Source: Thermoflexales bacterium (GTDB lineage Bacteria > Chloroflexota > Anaerolineae > B4-G1 > SLSP01). From it: DNA of 8,659 nt. How positions within the stretch are numbered: the stretch's first letter is position 1; the number at the start of each line of letters is the position of its first letter. Positions 1-6,119 of this stretch are shown here, in pieces. Below the pieces are notes generated by a model. It was not told where the DNA came from. It ran no database searches and saw only the letters and a program-made list of their open reading frames with translations. The position numbers and the translations under genes are program-made. The DNA lies in the NCBI GenBank assembly GCA_007130345.1, contig SLSP01000218.1, positions 1 to 8,659 of the forward strand. Direction: 5' to 3'.

Positions 1-5
1 AGTCC

Positions 6-105
6 AAAAATCCGATTTTTCCACACGCGACCTACTAAATATATGAAATTCGCACGCGGAAAATCTACATCTCGTATCAAGTTTCTAAAAAATCGGATTT
101 TTTAG
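6..105. repeat. Palindrome-bounded ~100-bp AT-rich element
   Basis: Two odd-centred palindromes, AAAAATC-C-GATTTTT at 6-20 and AAAAATC-G-GATTTTT at 88-102, are exact reverse complements of each other (15 of 15). The right one extends to a 10-bp arm pair at 85-94 and 96-105. Between them, 17-30 and 50-63 form an inner stem. Read as minus-strand RNA, all 14 positions pair, three of them as G-U wobbles, around a 19-nt loop; read as plus-strand RNA three positions mismatch. The pairing therefore favours a minus-strand transcript, which is the direction of the epimerase unit read through its stop. It could be a structured 3' end, a small non-autonomous mobile element, or a pair of operators. The sequence is seen directly; the role is not known. 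Confidence 0.55.
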
Positions 106-146
106 GGTTCTTTCAGTAGAGCCAAGTATCATCTCAAAAAGTGGGG

Positions 147-246
147 GCGCAGACTTCGGAAGTCTCAGCGCACTTCTCCCACGGTTTCGAGACGTATTCG
201 GGCTAAGTTTGCTACCCTGGGCCATACGGCTAAACTTCCGAAGTCT
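147..246. repeat. Second palindrome-bounded element, touching the epimerase stop codon
   Basis: The palindrome AGACTTC-G-GAAGTCT at 151-165 is matched in inverse orientation at 232-246 (14 of 15 positions). The left palindrome is further flanked by GCGC at 147-150 and 168-171, which lengthens the hairpin apart from a 2-nt bulge. An inner stem pairs 205-212 with 229-237, with one bulged base. The layout copies that of the element at 6-105: odd-centred 15-mers, inverted, 81 bp apart, with an inner hairpin. The right boundary coincides with the first base of the minus-strand TAA at 246-248, so the element is immediately 3' of the epimerase gene and may act as its transcript end. There is no clean hairpin-plus-T-run terminator; the nearest T run on the minus strand lies about 15 nt beyond the hairpin. 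Confidence 0.5.
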
Positions 247-1277
247 TATCTTAATGCAGCAAACAGAGCGCGGTTCTCGCTGACCCACCGATACAGCCGC
301 CCGATGCCCTCCGGCACGCTGACCTGGGGCCGCCAGTCCAACTCGCGCGCGGCTTTGCGCACATCGGCCACGAAGATGCGCTGATCGCCGGGCCGCCATC
401 CGGCCCACGTCACCGGGATGGGCCGGCCGAGCAGGTTCTCCAGCAGCGGCTCGAACTCGCGCCACACGGAAAGCTGGTTCTCCGGGCCGCCGCCCACGTT
501 GTAAATCTGCCCGGCAGCCTGGTCGATGCGGGCCACAGCCGCGTCATAAGCATCGAGCAAGTCCCCAACATAGAGCAAGTCGCGCACCTGCTTGCCGTCG
601 CCGTAAATGGTAATGGGCGATCCAAACAGGGCCGCGATGACGAACCAGGCCACCCACCCCTGATCCTCCACGCCAAACTGACGCGGCCCGTAGATGCAGC
701 TTTGGCGGAAGACCACCGTAGGCAAGTCGTAAATGCGCGCGTAATCGCGCGTGTACTGGTCGCCCGCGCCCTTTGAGTTGCCATACGGCGAGTGAAAATC
801 GAGCGGGTAGCTTTCGGGGATGCCGAGGGGATAGTCGCGGTAGGCATAGCGGGTTTCGCGCTCCTCCACGACGACGTTCTCCATCCCGCCGTAGACCTTG
901 TTGGTCGAAGCGTACAGCACAATGGGCGAGCGCCCCGACAGCCGCGCGGCTTCCAGCACGTTGAACGTGCCCGTCACATTGACATCGAGGTCTTCGCGGG
1001 GATGCGCCACCGAGGTGGTGACGGCCACCTGGGATGCCAGGTGAACGATGACCTCCGCGCGGCGGGCGGTCGCGGTGAGCAGCGCCGCGTCGCGCACGTC
1101 GCCGTGGACGAAGGTGAAGCTCTCCGCGCCGCAGGTCTCCCGCAGCCAGGCCAGATTCGCGCTCGCGCCAGGCCGCGAGAGGTTGTCATACACCGTGACC
1201 CGCTCGCCGCGTGCCACCAGGCGCTGGACGTAGTTCGAGCCGATAAACCCGGCCCCGCCGGTGATCAAATAGTGCAT
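246..1277 (-). CDS. SDR-family NAD-dependent sugar-nucleotide epimerase, CDP-paratose 2-epimerase (CDP-tyvelose epimerase)-like
   Basis: A 343-residue extended short-chain dehydrogenase/reductase that acts in the cytoplasm on a nucleotide-activated sugar. The N-terminal Rossmann motif G7xxG10xxG13 is followed by Asp31, which fits binding of the NAD ribose. The catalytic set is S124-T125 with Y165-x-x-x-K169. The stretch ASTNKVYG (123-130), RQSCIYGPRQFG (191-202) with EDQGWVAWF just after it, and YGDGKQVRDLLYV (225-237) are hallmarks of the CDP-paratose 2-epimerase (RfbE/Tyv) branch, whose members are also about 340 residues. It is known in that branch that C2 is epimerised through NAD+ oxidation and reduction. 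The CDP-sugar synthesis partners are not in the window, so the exact substrate is inferred. The start is placed at the second in-frame ATG, because a strong GGGAGGT lies 6 nt before it while the earlier ATG at 1292 overlaps that site. It lies 18 nt downstream of the UPF0104-like gene, in one transcription unit. It could instead be a related UDP- or GDP-sugar epimerase. Confidence 0.9.
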   Translation of the reverse strand: MHYLITGGAGFIGSNYVQRLVARGERVTVYDNLSRPGASANLAWLRETCGAESFTFVHGDVRDAALLTATARRAEVIVHLASQVAVTTSVAHPREDLDVNVTGTFNVLEAARLSGRSPIVLYASTNKVYGGMENVVVEERETRYAYRDYPLGIPESYPLDFHSPYGNSKGAGDQYTRDYARIYDLPTVVFRQSCIYGPRQFGVEDQGWVAWFVIAALFGSPITIYGDGKQVRDLLYVGDLLDAYDAAVARIDQAAGQIYNVGGGPENQLSVWREFEPLLENLLGRPIPVTWAGWRPGDQRIFVADVRKAARELDWRPQVSVPEGIGRLYRWVSENRALFAALR

Positions 1278-1283
1278 CCTGCG

Positions 1284-1290
1284 ACCTCCC
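1284..1290 (-). promoter_or_regulatory. Ribosome binding site deciding the epimerase start
   Basis: On the minus strand GGGAGGT is followed by six bases and then ATG (1277). The upstream in-frame ATG at 1292-1290 overlaps this site and has no comparable site of its own. The start that gives MHYLITGGAGFIG, with the Rossmann motif at the usual distance from the N-terminus, is therefore preferred. Confidence 0.8.
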
Positions 1291-1295
1291 ATCCG

Positions 1296-2300
1296 TCATC
1301 CTTCATGCCCAACTCCCCGGATTTCCTTGAGCGATACCCCCATCACCAGCAGGGACACCGCGCCAAACCCCACGCCGATGGTATAAGACCCGGCCCAAGC
1401 CAGCCAACTGTAGCTCGTCGCCAATTCCAGGCCCACCGCGAAGGGCAACGTGAGCGCGAGTTGCGCCGCGATGTGATAGCTGCCCAGCCCTGACTGCGTC
1501 GGGGCCGCCATCCCTAGCGCGGTGGCCCAGGTCAGCACAGCGGAGGCCAGCAGATGTTCGCCGGTCAAACTGGCGGCGAGGTCAGGCAGCGCGTGGAAAA
1601 GGCCAATGTAGTAGATAATGACCATCGCCCAGATCAGCGTAGAATAGACGGCGAGCCAGAATCCCTTGCGCGGCGAGCGCAACGCCTGGAGGCCATCGAG
1701 GATGCCCCGGAGCGGCGCGAGCCAGCGTTCGGGATCGCCCAGGGGCAGACGCTCCAGCACGGCGCGGGCCAGCGCCTCGACCTTGTCGGGCCAGCGCGCC
1801 ATCGCCAACAGCGTCACAAACGCGACCACAGCCGCGCTCCCCCCGATGATGCCGGGCAGCAGCGAATCCCCGCCCAAAGCGACGAAGGGCAGCGTCAGCA
1901 CCATCACGATGCCGATGGTGAGCATATCGAGGGTGCGTTCCACGACGACGGTGGACAGCGCGGCCATCGCCGAGACGGGCGCGCGCAGACTGGCGGCTAC
2001 GGCGCGCGCCGGATCCCCGGCGCGAAAGGGGAAGATGCCGCTGACCAGATAGCCGATGTTGATCAGGCCAAAGGTAGCGGGCAGCGAGAGGTGGTCATCC
2101 AGCAACAGCCGCCAGCGATACGCGCGGAAGATGAAGCTGGTGATGGCGCACAACAGACTCGCGCCCACCCAGCCCCACCGGGCGTGCCGCAAGGCCGCGA
2201 AGACCTCGGAAAATTCCACGTTGTAAAGAGAGAAATAGAGACCCGCAGCGGTCAAGGTGATGACCAGCAGCCATTGTACCGTTTTCTTTTTCCCATTCAT
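1296..2300 (-). CDS. UPF0104 / lysylphosphatidylglycerol synthase TM-like membrane protein, putative lipid or lipid-sugar flippase
   Basis: A 334-residue integral membrane protein of the UPF0104 (LPG_synthase_TM, AglD-like) family. About eight hydrophobic segments are visible, roughly at 8-25, 42-59, 75-92, 113-140, 148-167, 213-236, 247-265 and 300-321. Family signatures are RAYRWRLLL (59-67), the conserved patch GIFPFRAGDPARA (88-100) leading into VVVERTLDML (118-127), and the late AAPTQSGLGSYH motif (265-276), equivalent to the usual P-x-x-GGLG stretch. Characterised relatives flip or modify lipids, or act in archaeal lipid-linked sugar transfer; which applies here is inference. There is no soluble aminoacyl-transferase domain, so it is not a full MprF. 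It is the first gene of a two-gene unit with the sugar-nucleotide epimerase. The start is the ATG at 2300, giving MNGKKKTVQW with positive charges before the first membrane segment. The alternative ATG at 2342 would place the start upstream of the evident promoter. Confidence 0.87.
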   Translation of the reverse strand: MNGKKKTVQWLLVITLTAAGLYFSLYNVEFSEVFAALRHARWGWVGASLLCAITSFIFRAYRWRLLLDDHLSLPATFGLINIGYLVSGIFPFRAGDPARAVAASLRAPVSAMAALSTVVVERTLDMLTIGIVMVLTLPFVALGGDSLLPGIIGGSAAVVAFVTLLAMARWPDKVEALARAVLERLPLGDPERWLAPLRGILDGLQALRSPRKGFWLAVYSTLIWAMVIIYYIGLFHALPDLAASLTGEHLLASAVLTWATALGMAAPTQSGLGSYHIAAQLALTLPFAVGLELATSYSWLAWAGSYTIGVGFGAVSLLVMGVSLKEIRGVGHEG

Positions 2301-2307
2301 ACAAATG

Positions 2308-2316
2308 ATTATACCA
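2308..2316 (-). promoter_or_regulatory. Extended -10 promoter, probably giving a leaderless mRNA
   Basis: The minus strand reads TGG-TATAAT (positions 2316 to 2308), a perfect consensus -10 hexamer with the extended TGn motif, and no good -35 at 16-18 bp spacing. Exactly 7 nt separate TATAAT from the A of the ATG at 2300, so transcription should start at or next to that A and leave no room for a Shine-Dalgarno site. No GGAGG-like site precedes this ATG. The promoter would drive the UPF0104-like gene and the epimerase. Confidence 0.7.
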
Positions 2317-2411
2317 CAGGCAGCCCAGGACAGGTAGATCACGCGCGGGAACGCATAAAAACTCGCCCGACGCGCGACTTTTGGCTTGCTGTTATTCTCC
2401 GCAAAACCACC

Positions 2412-2417
2412 TATACT
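2412..2417 (+). promoter_or_regulatory. Possible -10 box for gntK
   Basis: TATACT at 2412-2417 lies 27 nt before the gntK ATG in an AT-richer stretch of the divergent intergenic region. No convincing -35 sits at 16-18 bp; TTGCTG at 2386-2391 is 20 bp away. A G-rich run, GGGGGA at 2437-2442, is only 2 nt from the ATG, closer than is usual for a ribosome binding site. Confidence 0.35.
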
Positions 2418-2444
2418 TAACCTAACTCAAACCTGCGGGGGATT

Positions 2445-2951
2445 ATGATCATCATCGTGATGGGCGTCTCTGGCTCTGGAAAATCCACCCTAGGCCAACT
2501 GCTGGCCCGCGAACTCGGCTGCGCTTTCTTCGATGGGGACGATTACCATCCCGCAGCCAACGTCGCCAAGATGGCGCGCGGCATCCCCCTGACCGACGCC
2601 GACCGCGCCCCCTGGCTGGATCGCCTGCGCGCACTCATCGACGCCCACCGCCAGCGCGAGGCCAGCGCGGTCATCGCGTGCTCCGCGCTCAAGCGCGCCT
2701 ACCGCGCCCGTCTGGGCGTGCCACGCGCCGCCGTATATTTGCTCTACCTGCGGGGCAGCTTCGACCGCATCCACCAACGGATGGCGCAGCGCCAGGGTCA
2801 CTTTATGGACGCGGCGCTGCTGGCGAGCCAGTTCGCCGCCCTGGAGGAGCCGGACTACACCGAAGCAGCCCTCATCGTCGATGTGAACCTGCCCCCGAAT
2901 ACCCTCATCGCGCAGATCACGCGCCACCTACGCGACATAAACGCCCTGTAA
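2445..2951 (+). CDS. gntK: Gluconokinase (ATP:D-gluconate 6-phosphotransferase)
   Basis: A 168-residue cytoplasmic P-loop kinase of the GntK/IdnK family, which phosphorylates gluconate to 6-phosphogluconate for the pentose-phosphate or Entner-Doudoroff routes. The P-loop GVSGSGKST is at 7-15. The gluconate-kinase signature DGDDYHP (30-36) follows, then NVAKMARGIPLTDADRAPWL (39-58), ACSALKRAYR (78-87), YLRGSF (101-106), the lid-region motif RQGHFM (116-121) and SQFAALEEP (128-136). All expected family blocks are present and in order. The length matches characterised enzymes (about 170-190 residues), so the gene looks intact and functional. It is transcribed divergently from the UPF0104-like/epimerase unit and convergently with the large membrane-protein pair. 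No gluconate permease or GntR-type regulator is in the window, so it looks like a stand-alone salvage gene. The ATG at 2445 puts the beta strand IIIVMG directly before the P-loop. Confidence 0.96.
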   Translation: MIIIVMGVSGSGKSTLGQLLARELGCAFFDGDDYHPAANVAKMARGIPLTDADRAPWLDRLRALIDAHRQREASAVIACSALKRAYRARLGVPRAAVYLLYLRGSFDRIHQRMAQRQGHFMDAALLASQFAALEEPDYTEAALIVDVNLPPNTLIAQITRHLRDINAL

Positions 2952-2960
2952 CACAGCTCC

Positions 2961-2979
2961 GCCCCGGATAAACCGGGGC
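2961..2979. terminator. Perfect hairpin between convergent genes, possible terminator
   Basis: GCCCCGG (2961-2967), a 5-nt ATAAA loop and CCGGGGC (2973-2979) form a perfect 7-bp GC-only stem, 9 nt after the gntK stop codon. No T run follows on the plus strand and no clear one on the minus strand, so it is not a classical intrinsic terminator. Its place between two converging genes fits a transcription block or mRNA 3'-end stabiliser for both. Confidence 0.5.
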
Positions 2980-2997
2980 CGGATCAATACTCCATCT

Positions 2998-3039
2998 TGA
3001 CGCCTGACGTTTGACGTTTGACGTTTGACGTTTGACGCC
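2998..3039. repeat. Heptanucleotide tandem repeat array, 6 x 7 bp
   Basis: Six contiguous heptamers fill the gap between the converging genes: TGACGCC (2998-3004), four exact copies of TGACGTT (3005-3032) and TGACGCC again (3033-3039). The two outer units carry the same CC variant, so the array is symmetrical in composition. It ends 14 bp from the minus-strand stop codon at 3054. It resembles the short tandemly repeated heptamers known from cyanobacterial intergenic DNA. There are no spacers, so it is not a CRISPR. Confidence 0.9.
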
Positions 3040-3053
3040 TACATTTCATCAAC

Positions 3054-6000
3054 CTACGGAGCCACCACCACAGCATCCGCGCCCGCATCCGTGAGCAGCC
3101 GCGCGCCACCGGGAACGTACAGCCCCACGCGCACTTCGTAGGGGCCGGAGTCCCCCGCCGGAATGGCTAACGTCCGCGTCTCGGCGACCACCTCGCCGAC
3201 GGCCCACCCCGTCGTGGGACGCGCCCAGACCGCCGGTTCGCCGTCGCTCTGGGCCAGCAGTGTCCCATCCGCGCCGACGACGTGGACGAAGACGTGGTAC
3301 GCGGTCTCCATCTCCGCGAGCGCTTGCCACGCCAGCCGCACCTCCAACCGCTCCCCCGGCGCGACTTGCTCCGGCGTGATGCCCGCGCCCGCCAACCGCA
3401 CCTGCCCGGCGAAGTCGTCGGCGCGCGGCGCGAGGTCATCCGGCACCTCCCACGCCCGCTCCGGCGCGCGGATCGTCAGCGGCAACGCGGCCAGCGGTTC
3501 GGCGCACGCGGGCAAGGACACCTCCAGCGCGTACTCGCCGCTCTCCAGGCCGCCGGGCAAGCGCACCACCGGCTGCCCCACCCACCGCTCGCCGACTTCC
3601 CACGCGCTGACCGGCCACCAAGCAGCGGCCGGCGGCAATGCCCACGCCCGCGCCATCTCCCCCGCCGCATCCCGCAGCGCGAGCGTGACCGAAACCGGGG
3701 ACTGTGCCTCGGCGGTCGCTTCCCACACCCACCGCAGCGCCACCACCCCACCCGGCGCGGCCTCCCCGCGATCCGCCGAGACCGCCCACAGCCCCAGACC
3801 CGCGCACGCGGCGCGCGTGTCGGGCGCAGTCACGCCCAACGCGGCGAGATCGGGCGTCCGCCGGGGGCGCGTGATCTCCACCGTGCCCAGGGCCAGCTCT
3901 GGGCCGAGCGGATTGCCGTCCGCGCCAAGCACCGACGCCGGTTCCAGCGTCCGCCGGTCGAAGAACGATAGCCACACCGTGTACTCGCCGGGCGGCATCC
4001 CCGCCGGCGGGATGACATGATAATCCATCCGCGCGTAAGCATCGGCGGGCCACTCCAACAGCGGCGGCGGCGAGCGACGCCAGCGTTCCGGGCGCAGATG
4101 CGGCGACCAGCGCGTCCCGTCGCGGCCCTCAAACGCCACGCCCACGTGCCAATCGCCGGCCCTGGGCTGCAATGCCTGCCAATACAGCGTGAGCAGCGGT
4201 TCGGCATCGGCGGGGAACGCGGCAGGCAGCGGATCGAGGCCGAGCAAGCGCGCCCGCCCGCCGAAGTTGACATCGCGGGGCTGCGTGACGCCCACCAGCG
4301 CGCCATCCCGCCAGCGCGTGGAGCGCCAAAGCACCGGCAGAGGATCGGCCACCAGGAACTTGAGCGCGACCAGGCCCACCGCCAGCGCGGGCAGCCACAG
4401 CGGGGCGATCTGCACCCGGCGGCGTTGCGGCAGGGGATGTTGGAACCACAGCCATTCCCACAGACCGAGCAGCAGCGCCAGCGTCACCGCCGAGACCTCG
4501 GCGAACTGGCGGCGCAGTGTGCTTTCGCCAAAGCGCACCGCTACCGTGTGCTCGCCCGCCGGGACGGAGAACGTGAGCCAGCCCGTATCCAGCGCGGGGA
4601 ACGTCGGCACCACCGCGCCATCAATGGTGACGCGCCATCCTGGATAGTAGAAGACGCGGTAATGCGCCGTGAAATCGCGGGGCGAGGTGATGCGCAGCAC
4701 CCCGCCATCCTCCACCGCGCTCGCGCCGGGGGGCAAGCTGGCCGGGTCGAGGCGACGCGGCGTCTCCCCGGCGAGCAGGGCCATCGTCACGGGATTATCG
4801 CGGGGGGGCAGCGTGGCCCCCCGCGGCATAAACTCGTTGCTCGCGGTCGTGCCCACCGTATCCGTCGCCAGCTCCCACGCGATCATGCCCGCCGGCGTCG
4901 GGGGGCCGGGCAGAGTCCCCTGTGGCGGATACAGCCAGCCCCAATGGGCCACCGTCAGCAGGCACAGGCCGACCAGCGGCCCGCGTGGGCCGAAGCGCGC
5001 CGCCAGACATTCGGCCGTCGAGCCGACGATGAGCGACAGAGCCAGCGTCGCCGGGGCCAGCCAGCGCCAGGGGAACTGGAACGCGGCCAGGAAGGGCAGC
5101 GCGTCCCACAGAAAGCGCGAGGACGACGTCGCCAGGAACACCCCCGCGCCGGCCATCAGCCCGAGCACGGCCAATCGCCACCGCTCTCGACGCGAGAGCA
5201 TCGGCCAACCGAGCGCGGCGCCCATCCCGACCAGCACGTAGACCAGGCCCAGACCACGTTCCGGCCAGTCGTTGATGAGATAGGGATCGGCGCGGCGCGG
5301 CAGCGCCAGCAGTTGACGCAGCGGCAGGAAGTTGGCGCGATAGTCGAAGACCCAGGCCGCGGTCGCCTGCCCCAGATGGACGGCGTCGCGTTCGGCGAGA
5401 CCCGGCCCCCAGGCGAACACGCTCAACGCGCCGCCCAACACCAACAGGCCCATCCCCCGCAACAGGGCCGCGCGCCGCTCGCCGGATTCGCGTCCCAGGC
5501 TCTCGGCCAGCATCCACAGAATAAACAGCGGCGCGAAGAGGTACAGGCTGACGGGATGCGCCAGCGCCAATCCCGCCAAAGCCGCCGCCCCGATCAACAG
5601 CCCCTCCCGGCGGCCCCTGGCCCAGGTGGTTATGGCCCACAGCACCAGCGGGGGGAAGACCCAAGCCACCGTCTCGGAGAGGCTGCCGCGATAGTAGACC
5701 ACATACAGGTAATAGGGCGCAAAGAGCAGCGCCGCCGCCGCCGACCAGCCCCCTACCGCGCCCCAAATCCGCCGTCCAAGCAGGAAGAGGGTACAAGCCG
5801 CGCCAAGCATCCCCAGGAAATACGCGCCATTGAGCGCGCCGGCCCAGGGCAACCCGGCTAACCGTAACAGCGCGGCCAACTGCGCCGAAAGCGCGCCCTG
5901 GAAAATGAACAGCGGGTAGCCATAGCCCCGCGCCATATCCGGCGCCCAGCGCGGGATGAGCACGCCCTCGCGCAACAGACGCTCCGCCTGCACCGCGCGC

Positions 6001-6119
6001 CAAAAGTGGAAGGCAGTATCGAAGCCGCCGGGGACGTGCTCCAGAGACAGCAGCGCGCTCCCGGCAACCAGCGTGAGCAGCACCAGAGCAATCCAGGGGA
6101 CGATGCGGCGGGCCGTCAT
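3054..6119 (-). CDS. Large GT-C-like / YfhO-type (PTPS-related family) membrane protein with C-terminal beta-rich modules
   Basis: A 1021-residue membrane protein. Membrane segment 1 (about 9-25) is followed by an exterior loop with GGFDTAFHFWRAV (31-43). An Asp at this place is typical of GT-C glycosyltransferases, which makes D34 and H38 candidate active-site residues. Further hydrophobic segments run to about residue 395. The family hallmarks YYRGSLSET (142-150) and SSRFLWDALPFLAAFQFPWR (333-352) fit the membrane-protein family labelled 6-pyruvoyl-tetrahydropterin-synthase-related. A soluble part at about 400-540 contains YYPGWRVTIDG (491-501), as in YfhO. Two more segments (541-558, 571-590) precede three beta-rich modules at about 600-752, 755-886 and 887-1021, each with an L-x-L-x-W-x-A strand and a closing G-x-Y strand. 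It probably transfers sugar from a lipid carrier, or handles such lipids, at the outer membrane face; donor and acceptor are unknown. Its ATG overlaps the stop of the upstream paralogue (ATGA), so translation is likely coupled. Confidence 0.85.
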   Translation of the reverse strand: MTARRIVPWIALVLLTLVAGSALLSLEHVPGGFDTAFHFWRAVQAERLLREGVLIPRWAPDMARGYGYPLFIFQGALSAQLAALLRLAGLPWAGALNGAYFLGMLGAACTLFLLGRRIWGAVGGWSAAAALLFAPYYLYVVYYRGSLSETVAWVFPPLVLWAITTWARGRREGLLIGAAALAGLALAHPVSLYLFAPLFILWMLAESLGRESGERRAALLRGMGLLVLGGALSVFAWGPGLAERDAVHLGQATAAWVFDYRANFLPLRQLLALPRRADPYLINDWPERGLGLVYVLVGMGAALGWPMLSRRERWRLAVLGLMAGAGVFLATSSSRFLWDALPFLAAFQFPWRWLAPATLALSLIVGSTAECLAARFGPRGPLVGLCLLTVAHWGWLYPPQGTLPGPPTPAGMIAWELATDTVGTTASNEFMPRGATLPPRDNPVTMALLAGETPRRLDPASLPPGASAVEDGGVLRITSPRDFTAHYRVFYYPGWRVTIDGAVVPTFPALDTGWLTFSVPAGEHTVAVRFGESTLRRQFAEVSAVTLALLLGLWEWLWFQHPLPQRRRVQIAPLWLPALAVGLVALKFLVADPLPVLWRSTRWRDGALVGVTQPRDVNFGGRARLLGLDPLPAAFPADAEPLLTLYWQALQPRAGDWHVGVAFEGRDGTRWSPHLRPERWRRSPPPLLEWPADAYARMDYHVIPPAGMPPGEYTVWLSFFDRRTLEPASVLGADGNPLGPELALGTVEITRPRRTPDLAALGVTAPDTRAACAGLGLWAVSADRGEAAPGGVVALRWVWEATAEAQSPVSVTLALRDAAGEMARAWALPPAAAWWPVSAWEVGERWVGQPVVRLPGGLESGEYALEVSLPACAEPLAALPLTIRAPERAWEVPDDLAPRADDFAGQVRLAGAGITPEQVAPGERLEVRLAWQALAEMETAYHVFVHVVGADGTLLAQSDGEPAVWARPTTGWAVGEVVAETRTLAIPAGDSGPYEVRVGLYVPGGARLLTDAGADAVVVAP

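Noticed and set aside
130..166. Rho-independent terminator for the epimerase (hairpin at 151-165, T run on the minus strand at 139-135)
   Set aside because: About 15 nt separate the hairpin from the T run and the stem closes over a one-base centre, so the classical geometry is missing; it is described as part of a palindrome-bounded element instead.
85..465. 126-codon minus-strand open frame covering the intergenic region
   Set aside because: Most of it overlaps the epimerase in another frame and the rest crosses palindromic AT-rich DNA; it has no ribosome binding site and no recognisable protein features.
1278..1292. Upstream in-frame ATG for the epimerase (5 extra residues)
   Set aside because: It overlaps the GGGAGGT ribosome binding site that serves the ATG at 1277.
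1296..2300. MprF (lysylphosphatidylglycerol synthase)
   Set aside because: Only the membrane half is present; the C-terminal aminoacyl-transferase domain is missing and the following gene is an epimerase.
2301..2342. Upstream in-frame ATG for the UPF0104-like protein (14 extra residues)
   Set aside because: It would lie upstream of, or within, the TGGTATAAT promoter and would put a second short hydrophobic stretch before the KKK motif, with no ribosome binding site.
1554..2420. 288-codon plus-strand open frame
   Set aside because: It is antisense to the UPF0104-like gene, has a low-complexity charged composition and runs across the divergent promoter region; no family is recognisable.
2998..3039. 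CRISPR array
   Set aside because: The 7-bp units are directly contiguous with no spacers, and no cas gene is in the window.
4017..5861. 614-codon open frame on the plus strand
   Set aside because: It lies antisense to the large membrane protein, whose motifs and membrane segments are clear. The translation is rich in R, Q, P, G and H with no domain, as expected of a shadow frame in high-GC DNA.
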